DNA of 64,000 nt from Candidatus Eremiobacteraceae bacterium (GTDB lineage: Bacteria; Vulcanimicrobiota; Vulcanimicrobiia; Eremiobacterales; Eremiobacteraceae). The stretch spans positions 113,755-177,754 of the forward strand of contig DATFYX010000072.1 of NCBI GenBank assembly GCA_035314825.1, written 5' to 3'. Each line of letters opens with the position of its first letter. Positions within the stretch are counted from its first letter, which is position 1. This document shows, one piece after another, positions 50,649-64,000 of this stretch. A program made the translations under genes and the position numbers. Under the pieces are notes generated by a model that was not told where the DNA came from, did no database searches, and was given only the letters and a program-made list of their open reading frames with translations.

Positions 50649-50723
50649 GGTGTTGTTCTCCGAATATGACGGTTCGACCCCCCACGCGGCGCCGCACGCG
50701 CGCCCAAAACCCGCGAGGAAACG

Positions 50724-52775
50724 ATGCCCGAATTCAAAGTGGAAGCGCCTTTCCAGCCCTCAGGCGACCAGCCCGAAGCCATACGCGCCCTCGTCGAGGG
50801 CATCGAGCGCGGCGATCGGTCGCAGACGCTGCTCGGCGTGACCGGGAGCGGCAAGACCGCGACCATGGCCTGGGCCATCGAGCAGGTGCGCAAGCCCACG
50901 CTCGTGCTCAGCCACAACAAGACGCTTGCCGCGCAGCTGTGCGGCGAGTTCAAAGAGTTCTTCCCGAACAACGCGGTCGAGTATTTCGTGTCATATTTCG
51001 ACTACTATCAGCCCGAGGCGTACATCCCGTCGTCGGATACCTACATCGAGAAGGACTCTTCCATCAACGAGGAGATCGAGCGCCTGCGCCACTCGGCGAC
51101 GCAGTCGCTGCTGACGCGCCGTGACACGATCATCGTCGCCTCGGTCTCGTGCATCTTCGGCTTGGGCTCGCCGTCCGACTATATCGAGATGTCCTTGAAC
51201 CTGCGCCGCGGCCAGGAGTACGACCGCGATAAGCTGCTGCGCAAGCTGGTCGACATGCAGTACACGCGCAACGATCTGGCGATGGTGCGCGGCACTTTCC
51301 GCGTGCGCGGCGACGTGCTCGAGTTCGTGGCGGTGGACGACGAGATCATCACGCGGCTCGACTTCTTCGGCGATCAGATCGACCACATCACGCGCGTCAA
51401 CCAGGTGACCGGCGAGATGCTCGACGACCTGGACGAGCTGACCATCTTCCCCGCCAAGCACTTCATCACGCCCGAGGAGAAGCTGCTGCGCGCGGTCGGC
51501 AGCATCGAAGCCGAGCTGGAAGAACGCCTGGCCTACTTCAAACGCGAGGGCAAGCTGCTCGAGGCGCAACGCCTGGAGCTGCGCACGCGCAACGACCTCG
51601 AGATGCTGCGCGAGCTGGGCTACTGCAACGGCATCGAGAACTATTCGCGCCATCTCACCGGCCGCGCGCCCGGCCAGACGCCGTTCTGCTTGCTGGATTT
51701 CTTCCCCGACGACTGGCTGCTGTTCATCGACGAGTCGCACGTGACGCTGCCGCAAGTGCACGGCATGTACCAAGGCGACCGCTCGCGCAAAGAAGCGCTC
51801 GTCGAGTATGGCTTCCGCCTGCCGTCGGCGATCGACAACCGGCCGCTGACCTTTGAGGAGTTCGACCGCCACCTCAACCAGGTCGTCTACGTCTCTGCGA
51901 CGCCGAGCGAGTACGAGCGCAAGCATTCGACCCAAGTCGTCGAGCAGATCATCCGCCCGACCGGCCTGGTCGATCCGCAGGTCGAGGTGCGCCCGACCAA
52001 GGGCCAAGTGGACGACCTGATGGACGAAGTGCGCAAGCGCGCGCAGGCGGGCGAGCGCGTGCTGGTCACCACGCTGACGAAGAAGATGGCCGAGGACCTC
52101 ACCGATTATCTCATCGAGATGGGCGTGCGCGCGCGTTACCTGCATTCGGAGATCGACACGCTCGAACGCATCTCGATCCTGCGCGACCTGCGCTTAGGGG
52201 AGTTCGACTGCCTCGTCGGCATCAATCTGCTGCGCGAGGGGCTCGACCTGCCGGAGGTGTCGCTCGTCGCCATCCTCGATGCGGACAAAGAAGGCTACCT
52301 GCGTTCCGAGACGTCGCTCATCCAGACCATCGGACGCGCCGCGCGCCACGTGAGCGGCACCGTGCTGATGTACGCCGACAACATCACGCAGTCGATGGAG
52401 CGCGCGATCAACGAGACCGAGCGCCGGCGCGTGCGCCAGCTGGCGTATAACGAAGAGCACCACATCGATCCCAAGTCGATCCTCAAATCGGTGCGCGATA
52501 TCTTGTCATCCGTCGGCGCGAGCGAGGAGACGCGTAAGCGCGCCGCCGGCAAGACGCTGCAAGACGTCCCGCGCGACGTGCTGATCGCCACGATCGGCAA
52601 GCTCGAGAAGGAGATGCGCGCCGCTGCCGCGCGGCTCGAGTTCGAGAAGGCCGCAGCGCTGCGCGACGAGCTGTGGGAGCTGCGCAAGCAGCTGCCCGAC
52701 GGCGGCGATCCGGCGCTCTCGCGCAAAGCGCCGCGCGTGTTCGGCGAGGCGCTGCGCGAGGCCGCGCTGTTCTGA
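50724..52775 (+). CDS. uvrB: UvrABC excinuclease subunit B
   Basis: 683 residues, full length. Walker A GVTGSGKT at about 38-45, beta-hairpin with [21 protein letters not shown], helicase motifs [34 protein letters not shown] and QTIGRAARH, and a C-terminal UVR coiled coil ([17 protein letters not shown]) for UvrC binding. Nucleotide excision repair. GAGGAAA is upstream. The stop forms CTGA with the apparent start of the next gene. Confidence 0.97.
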   Translation: MPEFKVEAPFQPSGDQPEAIRALVEGIERGDRSQTLLGVTGSGKTATMAWAIEQVRKPTLVLSHNKTLAAQLCGEFKEFFPNNAVEYFVSYFDYYQPEAYIPSSDTYIEKDSSINEEIERLRHSATQSLLTRRDTIIVASVSCIFGLGSPSDYIEMSLNLRRGQEYDRDKLLRKLVDMQYTRNDLAMVRGTFRVRGDVLEFVAVDDEIITRLDFFGDQIDHITRVNQVTGEMLDDLDELTIFPAKHFITPEEKLLRAVGSIEAELEERLAYFKREGKLLEAQRLELRTRNDLEMLRELGYCNGIENYSRHLTGRAPGQTPFCLLDFFPDDWLLFIDESHVTLPQVHGMYQGDRSRKEALVEYGFRLPSAIDNRPLTFEEFDRHLNQVVYVSATPSEYERKHSTQVVEQIIRPTGLVDPQVEVRPTKGQVDDLMDEVRKRAQAGERVLVTTLTKKMAEDLTDYLIEMGVRARYLHSEIDTLERISILRDLRLGEFDCLVGINLLREGLDLPEVSLVAILDADKEGYLRSETSLIQTIGRAARHVSGTVLMYADNITQSMERAINETERRRVRQLAYNEEHHIDPKSILKSVRDILSSVGASEETRKRAAGKTLQDVPRDVLIATIGKLEKEMRAAAARLEFEKAAALRDELWELRKQLPDGGDPALSRKAPRVFGEALREAALF

Positions 52776-53479
52776 TCCGCGCGATCTTCTTCGACCTCGA
52801 CGACACGCTGGTCGAAGATACGCTCTCGCTCGAGCGCTGCGCCGAGGCCGCCGTGCGCGAGGTCTCGCCCGATCTCAAACTCGATCCGCGCGCGCTGGCC
52901 GTGGCGTACGTCGATGCGGCGATCGATTTCTGGGAGGGCCTGGAGCCGGGCGCGCGGCCGCCCAAGGCCGGCGACATCAGGCCGTCGATGTGGCGCGCCG
53001 CGCTGCGGCGTTTCGGCGTGGACGATGCGGCGCTGGCGTCGCGCATCGCCAAGCGCTACGATCAGCTGCGCATCGAGCGCGTCGAGCTTTTCCCGGAGGC
53101 GGTGCCGGTGCTGCACCGGCTGCACGGCACGTACAAGATGTCGATCATCACGAACGGCTTCGCCGAAACGCACGACGTCAAGATCGAGCGTCTCGAGCTT
53201 GGCCGTTTCTTCGACCACGTGATCCTGGCGGGCGAGATGCAGCTGGTCAAGCCCGACCCGAAGATCTTCCAGCATGCGATGCGGCTCGCCGGCGTCGAGC
53301 CGCACGAGAGCATCATGGTGGGCGATCGTTTCAATCGCGATGTCGTGGGCGCGCACGCCGCGGGCATGCGCGCGGTATGGGTCAACGTGCGCGACGAGAC
53401 CGCGCCTGCCGGGGCGCGTCCTGCGGATGCGACGATCGTCAATATCGGCGAACTGCCCGCAGCGCTCGAACGGCTCTAG
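52772..53479 (+). CDS. HAD-superfamily phosphatase, apparent CTG start
   Basis: 235 residues if CTG 52772 is the start ([17 protein letters not shown]). That CTG overlaps the uvrB TGA as CTGA, the same geometry as the ATGA and GTGA overlaps elsewhere. The only ATG, GTG or TTG in frame would need a 100-base overlap with uvrB. HAD motifs: [22 protein letters not shown] and [13 protein letters not shown]. Subfamily IA, pyrimidine-nucleotidase-like. Likely a housekeeping phosphatase. Confidence 0.85.
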   Translation: MIRAIFFDLDDTLVEDTLSLERCAEAAVREVSPDLKLDPRALAVAYVDAAIDFWEGLEPGARPPKAGDIRPSMWRAALRRFGVDDAALASRIAKRYDQLRIERVELFPEAVPVLHRLHGTYKMSIITNGFAETHDVKIERLELGRFFDHVILAGEMQLVKPDPKIFQHAMRLAGVEPHESIMVGDRFNRDVVGAHAAGMRAVWVNVRDETAPAGARPADATIVNIGELPAALERL

Positions 53480-53602
53480 CCGCCGGCGGCCGGTCGGTTG
53501 CACGGGGGAACCCCTGCGGCGCTGGTCTAACGCGGTGTCGGCGTGTGCGGCGGCCTCGCCGCAGCGGCGTCCTTCGCAATGATTCTTGGGAGAGATTTAG
53601 CA

Positions 53603-54004
53603 ATGCGCAAATTCGTCACATTCGGGGTGTTCGCGACGCTTGTCGCGCTCGCATCGATCTCGCTGTCGAGCACCGCGGCGCGCGCGAGCTTCAACGCCAC
53701 CGGCGTGTACTGCGTGCAAGCCACCGGCAACCAGTTCACCAAGGGCCTTATCCACTTGACGCAGACGAACGGCACCATCGTAGGCTCATACGGGCATGGC
53801 GGACAGCTCAGCGCGACGCTCAACGGAACGGTTGCGGATGCGAAATGGAAAGATCAGCGCGGCGCGGGTTGGGCGACGCTCAACTTCACGCCCGCAGGCC
53901 GCGATTTCTCCGGGTCGTGGGGCTACAACGGCCGCAAGGCCGAAGGCGATATCGTCGCCACGCGCATCGCCCAAGGGACCACGAACGCAGCCGCCTGTCA
54001 ATAA
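53603..54004 (+). CDS. Small exported protein of unknown function
   Basis: 133 residues from ATG 53603. Signal peptide (KFVTFGVFATLVALASISLS) cleaved near ARA-S. The mature domain is beta-rich: GVYCVQATGNQFTKGLIHLTQ, TIVGSYGHGGQLSATLNGTV, and FSGSWGYNGRKAEGDIVATR, with a pair of Cys that could form a disulfide. Own terminator follows. Confidence 0.65.
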   Translation: MRKFVTFGVFATLVALASISLSSTAARASFNATGVYCVQATGNQFTKGLIHLTQTNGTIVGSYGHGGQLSATLNGTVADAKWKDQRGAGWATLNFTPAGRDFSGSWGYNGRKAEGDIVATRIAQGTTNAAACQ

Positions 54005-54025
54005 GTCTAGGCGAGCCCGACGCAC

Positions 54026-54055
54026 GAGCCCGCCGACACGCGGGCTCTCCGTTTT
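54026..54055 (+). terminator. Rho-independent-type terminator
   Basis: An 8-bp stem (54026-54033 with 54040-54047), six-base loop, then TCCGTTTT. Separates the small exported protein from uvrA. Confidence 0.65.
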
Positions 54056-54097
54056 CACGGGATTCCAAAGTCTCGGTGACGAAATAGCGTTGTCCCA

Positions 54098-57000
54098 ATG
54101 AGCCACAAGCCGAACGGCGCTTCGTCCGACCCCCTCGCTGCCCCGGTCAAAGCGATTCCAGCCCGCCACGGACTGGAATCGATCGTCATCAAGGGCGCGC
54201 GCGAGCACAATCTCAAGAACATCGACCTCACGCTGCCGCGCAACCAGCTCATCGTGATCACCGGATTGTCGGGATCGGGCAAGAGCTCGCTCGCGTTCGA
54301 CACGATCTACGCCGAAGGCCAGCGCCGCTACGTCGAATCGCTGTCCTCCTACGCCCGTCAGTTCCTCGGCCAGATGGAAAAGCCCGACGTCGACTACATC
54401 GAGGGCCTGTCGCCGTCGATCTCGATCGACCAAAAGGCCGCCAGCCACAACCCGCGCTCGACCGTCGGCACCGTGACCGAGATCTACGACTACCTGCGCC
54501 TGCTGTACGCGCGCATCGGCAAGCCGCATTGCCCGAACTGCGGCCGGCCGATCACGCCCCAGACCGCCGAGCAGATCGTCGACCAGATCCTCAAGCTGCC
54601 CGAGGGCACGCGCATCCAGCTGCTCGCGCCCATGGTGCGCGGGCGCAAAGGCGAATATCAGAAGCTGTTCGAGCAGGCCGTCAAGGACGGCTACGCTCGC
54701 GTGCGCGTGGATGGGCAGATCCGCGAGCTGCGAGAGAAGATCAACCTCGACAAAAAGCGCAAGCACACGGTCGAGATCGTCATCGACCGCCTCGTGATGA
54801 AGGATGGCCTGCGCAAGCGGCTGACCGATTCGGTCGAGACGGCGCTGCGCCTCACCCAGGGCCTCGTCACCGCGCTCGTGCAGCGCCCCAACGGCAAAGA
54901 AGAAGCGTTGCCGTTCTCCGAAAAGCTGTCGTGCATCCACTGCGGGCTGTCATTCGAAGAGCTGGCGCCGCGACTGTTCTCGTTCAACTCGCCGTACGGC
55001 GCGTGTCCGGACTGCACCGGCCTTGGCGTCAAGATCGAGATCGACCCGCGCCTGGTCATCCCCGACCGCAACAAGACGTTCCGCGAAGGCGCGGTGGTGC
55101 CGTGGACCAAGAACTTGGCCGCCGGCATGAACGCGTTCTACGTCCAACAGGTCGAGTCGCTGCTGCGCAGCGAGGGCTACGATCTGGACACGCCGGTGAA
55201 GAAGATCCCGCGCGACCTGCTCGACCTCATCTTGTACGGCGACGACGAGGATGACGACAAGCGCAAGTTCACGTTCCGGACCAAGTCGGGCAAGAAATGG
55301 CAGTACGAGGGCCGCTACCGCGGCATCATCCCGCAGCTTCAGCGCCGCTACGAAGAGACCTCGTCGGACTACGTCAAGGAAGAGATCGACAAGCTCATGA
55401 CGTCGGTCAAGTGCCCGACGTGCAAAGGCGCGCGCCTCAAACCCGAGGCGTTGGCGGTGACCATCGGCGATCTCAACATCGCGCAGCTGACCGCGCTGCC
55501 GGTGGACCGCGCGCTCGCGTTCATGGAAAAACTCACCTTGAGCGCGCGCGATACGCAGATAGCGCGCCAGATCGTCAAAGAACTGCGCGCCCGGCTCGGC
55601 TTCTTGGTCAACGTCGGGCTCGAATACCTGACGCTCGATCGCGCCGCGATGACGCTCTCCGGCGGCGAGGGCCAGCGCATCCGGCTCGCCACGCAGATCG
55701 GCTCGTCGCTGGTCGGCGTGCTCTACGTGTTGGACGAGCCCTCGATCGGTCTGCACCAACGCGACAACGCCCGGCTGCTGGCCACGTTGAAGACGCTGCG
55801 CGACTTGGGCAACACGCTGATCGTCGTCGAGCACGACGAGGAGACGATGCGCGAGGCCGACTACATCGTCGACATCGGTCCGCGCGCCGGCAAGGAAGGC
55901 GGCAACGTCATCGCGGCGGGCAGCATCGCAGACATCGAAGCCGCGCCCGGGTCGCTGACCGGCAAATATCTCAAGGGCGACGCGTTCATCCCGATCCCTC
56001 GCTCGCGGCGCACGCGCACGGCGACGCTGTCCATCAAGAACGCGCGCGCCAACAATCTGCACGGCATCGACGTCGATTTTCCGCTGGGCGTGCTGACCGC
56101 GGTGACCGGCGTTTCGGGTTCGGGCAAGTCGAGCCTGGTCGACCTCGTGCTGTACAGGGCTCTCGGGCATCATCTGCACGGTCAGCCGCCTGACGAGACG
56201 TTCGGGCGCGTGACGGGTCTCGAGCAGCTCGACAAAGCGATCGTCATCGATCAATCGCCGATCGGACGCACGCCGCGCAGCAATCCGGCGACCTACACCG
56301 GCGCATTCGATCCCATCCGCGAGCTGTTCTCGCTCACCCCTGAAGCGCGCGCTCGCGGGTACGCGCCCGGCCGATTCTCGTTCAACGTCAAAGGCGGCCG
56401 CTGCGAGGCGTGCTCCGGCGACGGCATCATCAAGATCGAGATGCACTTCCTGCCCGACGTCTACGTCCCGTGCGAGGTCTGCAAAGGCAAGCGCTACAAC
56501 CAGCAGACGCTGGACGTCACCTATAAAGGAAAGACGATCGCCGACGTGCTCGAGATGCGCGTCGACGAAGCGGCCGAGTTCTTCGCCAACGTGCCGCGCG
56601 TCTACACGAAGCTCAAGACGATCGGCGACGTGGGCCTGGGCTACATCCAGATGGGCCAGCCTGCGACCACGCTGTCCGGCGGCGAGGCGCAGCGCGTCAA
56701 GCTGGCCACCGAGCTGGCGCGGCGTGGAACAGGACGTACCTTCTATATCCTGGACGAGCCGACGACGGGACTGCACTTCGCGGATATCGCGCATCTGCTG
56801 CGCGTGCTCGACCGGCTTGTTGACGCGGGTAACACCGTGCTGGTGATCGAGCACAACCTCGACGTCATCAAGACGGCCGATCACGTCATCGATCTCGGAC
56901 CCGAGGGCGGCGAAAAAGGCGGCCGTGTGATCGCGACGGGCACGCCCGAGCAGGTCGCGCAAATCGAACGCTCGTACACCGGCAGATACTTGCGCCGCGT

Positions 57001-57118
57001 GCTCGCGGACCCGCGCGCCCATATCGCCATCACCAGCGGCGACCACGCCGCGGTGGCCGATTTCGAGCGCGCCAATCGCGATCTGCTGCGCGCGCTCGAA
57101 GAAGCGAAGACGCCCTGA
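54098..57118 (+). CDS. uvrA: UvrABC excinuclease subunit A
   Basis: 1006 residues; the family is usually about 940-970, with extra length at both ends. Two ABC ATPase halves: Walker [10 protein letters not shown] at about 58-66 and GVSGSGKSS near 669; signatures LSGGEGQ and LSGGEAQ; zinc sites CIHC...CPDC and CEAC...CEVC, plus CPNCGRP and CPTCKG. Finds damaged DNA and loads UvrB. Separate transcript from uvrB. Confidence 0.97.
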   Translation: MSHKPNGASSDPLAAPVKAIPARHGLESIVIKGAREHNLKNIDLTLPRNQLIVITGLSGSGKSSLAFDTIYAEGQRRYVESLSSYARQFLGQMEKPDVDYIEGLSPSISIDQKAASHNPRSTVGTVTEIYDYLRLLYARIGKPHCPNCGRPITPQTAEQIVDQILKLPEGTRIQLLAPMVRGRKGEYQKLFEQAVKDGYARVRVDGQIRELREKINLDKKRKHTVEIVIDRLVMKDGLRKRLTDSVETALRLTQGLVTALVQRPNGKEEALPFSEKLSCIHCGLSFEELAPRLFSFNSPYGACPDCTGLGVKIEIDPRLVIPDRNKTFREGAVVPWTKNLAAGMNAFYVQQVESLLRSEGYDLDTPVKKIPRDLLDLILYGDDEDDDKRKFTFRTKSGKKWQYEGRYRGIIPQLQRRYEETSSDYVKEEIDKLMTSVKCPTCKGARLKPEALAVTIGDLNIAQLTALPVDRALAFMEKLTLSARDTQIARQIVKELRARLGFLVNVGLEYLTLDRAAMTLSGGEGQRIRLATQIGSSLVGVLYVLDEPSIGLHQRDNARLLATLKTLRDLGNTLIVVEHDEETMREADYIVDIGPRAGKEGGNVIAAGSIADIEAAPGSLTGKYLKGDAFIPIPRSRRTRTATLSIKNARANNLHGIDVDFPLGVLTAVTGVSGSGKSSLVDLVLYRALGHHLHGQPPDETFGRVTGLEQLDKAIVIDQSPIGRTPRSNPATYTGAFDPIRELFSLTPEARARGYAPGRFSFNVKGGRCEACSGDGIIKIEMHFLPDVYVPCEVCKGKRYNQQTLDVTYKGKTIADVLEMRVDEAAEFFANVPRVYTKLKTIGDVGLGYIQMGQPATTLSGGEAQRVKLATELARRGTGRTFYILDEPTTGLHFADIAHLLRVLDRLVDAGNTVLVIEHNLDVIKTADHVIDLGPEGGEKGGRVIATGTPEQVAQIERSYTGRYLRRVLADPRAHIAITSGDHAAVADFERANRDLLRALEEAKTP

Positions 57119-57184
57119 GGGACACGACCGATTCAAGTCCTGCAGCTGACCTGCCGATAGGAGTATCGAGAGGTATGAACTCCC

Positions 57185-61485
<4,301 letters not shown>

Positions 61486-61489
<4 letters not shown>

Positions 61490-61902
61490 CGAGCCACCGA
61501 GGCGCTGACGGCCGCCGGCCGCGGCTTGGCCAAGATTTCATCGGCCTCGAGGATGACGGTTGCGACCGCGTTGGTGCGGCTGTGCGAGATGGTCAGGTGC
61601 ATGCGGCTCACGCCGCGCAGCGCGGTGAGCCGCTCGGCGCCGCCGGAGAGCGCGACATACGGTTTGCCGCTGCGCTCGTGCCGGACTCCGACCTGGCGCC
61701 ACGGGATGGCGTGGCCGAAGGCCTTGCGCGTCGCTTCTTTCGCCGCGAACGCGCCCGCGAGCCGCTCGGCGAAGTGACGGTGGCGCATCGCGTGCGCGAC
61801 CTCTTCAGGCGTGAAGACCTTGCGCGCGAAGCGCGCGAGCTTATCGGGCGCGAACTTGAAGCGCTCGACTTCGGCGACGTCCATTCCCAAACCGATGATC
61901 AT
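61486..61902 (-). CDS. acpS: Holo-[acyl-carrier-protein] synthase
   Basis: 138 residues from ATG 61902; the open frame upstream is not AcpS-like. The family opening IIGLGMDVAEVERF and the second motif AGAFAAKEATRKAFG supply the metal-binding Asp and Glu. HLTISHSRTNAVATVI ends the fold. Transfers phosphopantetheine from CoA to acyl carrier protein. Confidence 0.92.
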
Positions 61903-61966
61903 GTCGTGTGACTCCGGCTGCGTCGTTGCGGAGGACTTCGAGGCGCGCGGTGGAAGGTCTAAATCC

Positions 61967-62497
61967 GTGGAAAAGATTGGGCTCGTGCCCATCAACACCG
62001 TCGCCGCGGAATTCTGCGAACGCCTCGCTCCATGTCTTGAAGAGCGTTTCCTGCACAAGTTCGCAATCGAAAAGCCGCTCACCCTCTCACCATCGCTCGC
62101 CAACGCCACGCGGCATCAATACTTCCTCACCACCGTCTTCAATAAGCTGACCGGCTCCGCGCCGAACCGCGAGGGTTTCCTGCTCGGCATCATCGGCGAC
62201 GATCTGTACAAGACGTCGCACAGCTTCATCTTCGGCGACGCGAGCGACACCGATCGCATCGCGGTGGTGTCGACGTTCCGGCTGCGTCCGGAGTTCTACA
62301 ACGACAAGCCCGATGAGGTGGTGCTCTTCAACCGGACGCTGAAGGAATGCGTGCACGCGCTGGGCCACGCGTTCGGCCTCAAGCATTGCTATAACGCGCG
62401 CTGCGCGATGTATTACAGCCACTCGGTGTACGATACCGACGGCAAGCTGAACTATTTCTGCGACACCTGTGACAAGCGCCTACGCGCCAACCGCTGA
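61967..62497 (+). CDS. Archaemetzincin-like protein lacking the catalytic Glu
   Basis: 176 residues from GTG 61967 (GGAAGG upstream). The metalloprotease signature should read HExxHxxGxxHCx4CxM, with a later CxxC. Here it is HALGHAFGLKHC (130-141), then Cys146 and Met148, and CDTC at 165-168. The three zinc His and all structural Cys remain, but Glu131 is Ala. The rest (FLLGIIGDDLYKTSHSFIFG, STFRLRPEFYN) follows the family. A non-catalytic zinc protein is likely. Confidence 0.82.
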   Translation: MEKIGLVPINTVAAEFCERLAPCLEERFLHKFAIEKPLTLSPSLANATRHQYFLTTVFNKLTGSAPNREGFLLGIIGDDLYKTSHSFIFGDASDTDRIAVVSTFRLRPEFYNDKPDEVVLFNRTLKECVHALGHAFGLKHCYNARCAMYYSHSVYDTDGKLNYFCDTCDKRLRANR

Positions 62498-62503
62498 CGC
62501 GGT

Positions 62504-62674
62504 TTGAAAGAGCTCCGAGGGCTCTGGCTGTTCGGCGTGATCCTCGCGGTCGTGCTCTTTCTCGTGCTTCAGAGCATGCTCGGATTCTCGTGGGACGCAT
62601 GGACGATCGGGTTCATCGTCATCGCCGTGGTGTGGATCCTGTTCCAATGGTATCGCCGCTACCCGCGCGGCTGA
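62504..62674 (+). CDS. 56-residue two-helix membrane protein
   Basis: From TTG 62504: KELRGLWLFGVILAVVLFLV, then SMLGFSWDAWTIGFIVIAVV and a basic end QWYRRYPRG. Two transmembrane helices with a short aromatic turn and a positive C-terminus. It follows the archaemetzincin gene by six bases and ends five bases before the convergent Nudix gene. Start could also be a later GTG. Family unknown. Confidence 0.55.
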   Translation: MKELRGLWLFGVILAVVLFLVLQSMLGFSWDAWTIGFIVIAVVWILFQWYRRYPRG

Positions 62675-62679
62675 GCGGC

Positions 62680-63231
62680 TTACTTCCGAGCTAGAGCCCA
62701 GGCGAGCGCGATCTGCGTCTTCGCATCGGGGAGCTCGTCGCGTTCCACCATCGCCCATGCATCTTCGACGCGCATGATCTCGACATCGATCGACTCGTTC
62801 TCTTCGGGTTGCGCGGCGCCCGGAGTCAGGCCCTCGGCCACGAACAGGTGCAGCAGCTCGCTGCAAAAACCCGGCGCGCTGAAGAACGACCACAAGCGGC
62901 GGATGCGCTCGCATCGGAAGCCGGTCTCTTCGAGCAGCTCGCGGCGCGCGCAGACCTCCGGGTCCTCACCGATCTCAAGTTTCCCAGCGGGGACCTCCAG
63001 CAGCGTGCGTCCGGTGGCGGGGCGATATTGGCGTACGAGGACGATCGTCTCCGGTTGCGGCTGTGCGATGATGCAGACGCCGCCGTTGTGTTCGACGATC
63101 TCGAACTTCGAGGTGTGTCCATTCGGCAACCGCACGTCGTCCACGCGTACGTTGAGCACACGGCCCTCATAGATGCGGCGGGTCCCAACGACGTCGGTCA
63201 CGAAAACGTCGTTCAATACATCTTCCCTCAT
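62680..63231 (-). CDS. Nudix hydrolase, ADP-ribose pyrophosphatase type
   Basis: 183 residues. The Nudix box GKLEIGEDPEVCARRELLEETGF is complete (positions 88-110, with the REllEE core). TIVLVRQYRPATGRTLLEVPAG before it is typical of ADP-ribose pyrophosphatases. ATG 63231 abuts AGGAG with no spacer, so TTG 63216 (five codons later, GAGG nine bases upstream) is an alternative start. Cleaves ADP-ribose or related dinucleotides. Confidence 0.9.
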   Translation of the reverse strand: MREDVLNDVFVTDVVGTRRIYEGRVLNVRVDDVRLPNGHTSKFEIVEHNGGVCIIAQPQPETIVLVRQYRPATGRTLLEVPAGKLEIGEDPEVCARRELLEETGFRCERIRRLWSFFSAPGFCSELLHLFVAEGLTPGAAQPEENESIDVEIMRVEDAWAMVERDELPDAKTQIALAWALARK

Positions 63232-63257
63232 CTCCTAAGGACATCCGTAAGGACGCC

Positions 63258-64000
<743 letters not shown>

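Noticed and set aside
49226..51124. A 632-codon plus-strand open frame opposite rplY and prs
   Set aside because: Shadow of two clear minus-strand genes, and it also runs into uvrB in another frame.

Overview
The window is a GC-rich bacterial chromosome segment, roughly two thirds G+C by eye, with about 80 tightly packed genes. Neighbouring genes on one strand very often overlap by four bases in the form ATGA or GTGA. I see no insertion sequence, prophage, CRISPR array or rRNA. The gene content fits an aerobic soil-type lineage: copper-amine-oxidase-N stalk proteins, exported patatins, CoxD/CoxE/XdhC maturation factors, an SQR-like flavoprotein, a triple iron-sulfur ferritin-like protein and many small exported proteins of unknown function. 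It resembles Candidatus Eremiobacterota (WPS-2) and related phyla. That assignment is inference from gene content only.

Layout. 1-3.1 kb: end of a Gfo/Idh-type oxidoreductase, an O-methyltransferase, a YncE-like propeller and two small stress-type proteins. 3.1-7.9 kb: a complete branched-chain amino-acid/amide ABC transporter on the minus strand (substrate-binding protein, LivH, LivM, LivG, LivF). 8-10.2 kb: NRDE protein, an Mrp-type P-loop protein with an N-terminal DUF1858 domain, and a lipoprotein. 10.2-11.4 kb: TlpA-like thioredoxin and a cupredoxin-like lipoprotein. 11.5-14.9 kb: coxD, coxE and xdhC-type maturation genes, then a 16-residue lysine peptide gene ending in a terminator. 15-18.7 kb: SpoIIE-type phosphatase, CGFT glutaredoxin with BolA, a CcdA-like protein without its redox cysteines, and a TPR protein. 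19-22.8 kb: HdeD-like protein, two tandem exported patatins and a LolA-like protein. 22.8-29.9 kb: VOC protein, Tag glycosylase, a seven-gene run of small, mostly exported proteins divergent from a Crp/Fnr regulator, and further exported proteins. 30-35.4 kb: secreted unknown, ferritin-like/CDGSH fusion, tRNA-Ala(CGC), SQR-like flavoprotein with a 36-residue companion.

35.4-41.4 kb is one minus-strand run in which an OmpR-type two-component system is followed by exported and cell-surface genes. 41.6-43.3 kb holds ThpR, a SIMPL protein and a 49-residue protein. 43.4-47.2 kb is pyrimidine biosynthesis (pyrK, pyrD, pyrF, pyrE) plus a metallophosphatase. 47.2-50.6 kb carries a degenerate NAG-kinase-like gene, DUF2905, pth, L25/CTC and prs. 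50.7-59.9 kb is rich in DNA repair (uvrB, uvrA, ligA) with a HAD phosphatase between. 59.9-64 kb has nnrDE, acpS, an archaemetzincin-like protein lacking its catalytic Glu, a Nudix hydrolase and the start of a thiolase.

The most unusual signals are these. A 25-bp palindromic repeat (GGTCGAAT-NN-ATTCGACC then GCTCCAT) occurs four times at three loci, at gene ends or starts and in different reading frames. Several clear genes have no ATG, GTG or TTG where homology begins. Several proteins keep their family fold but have lost key catalytic or metal-binding residues.
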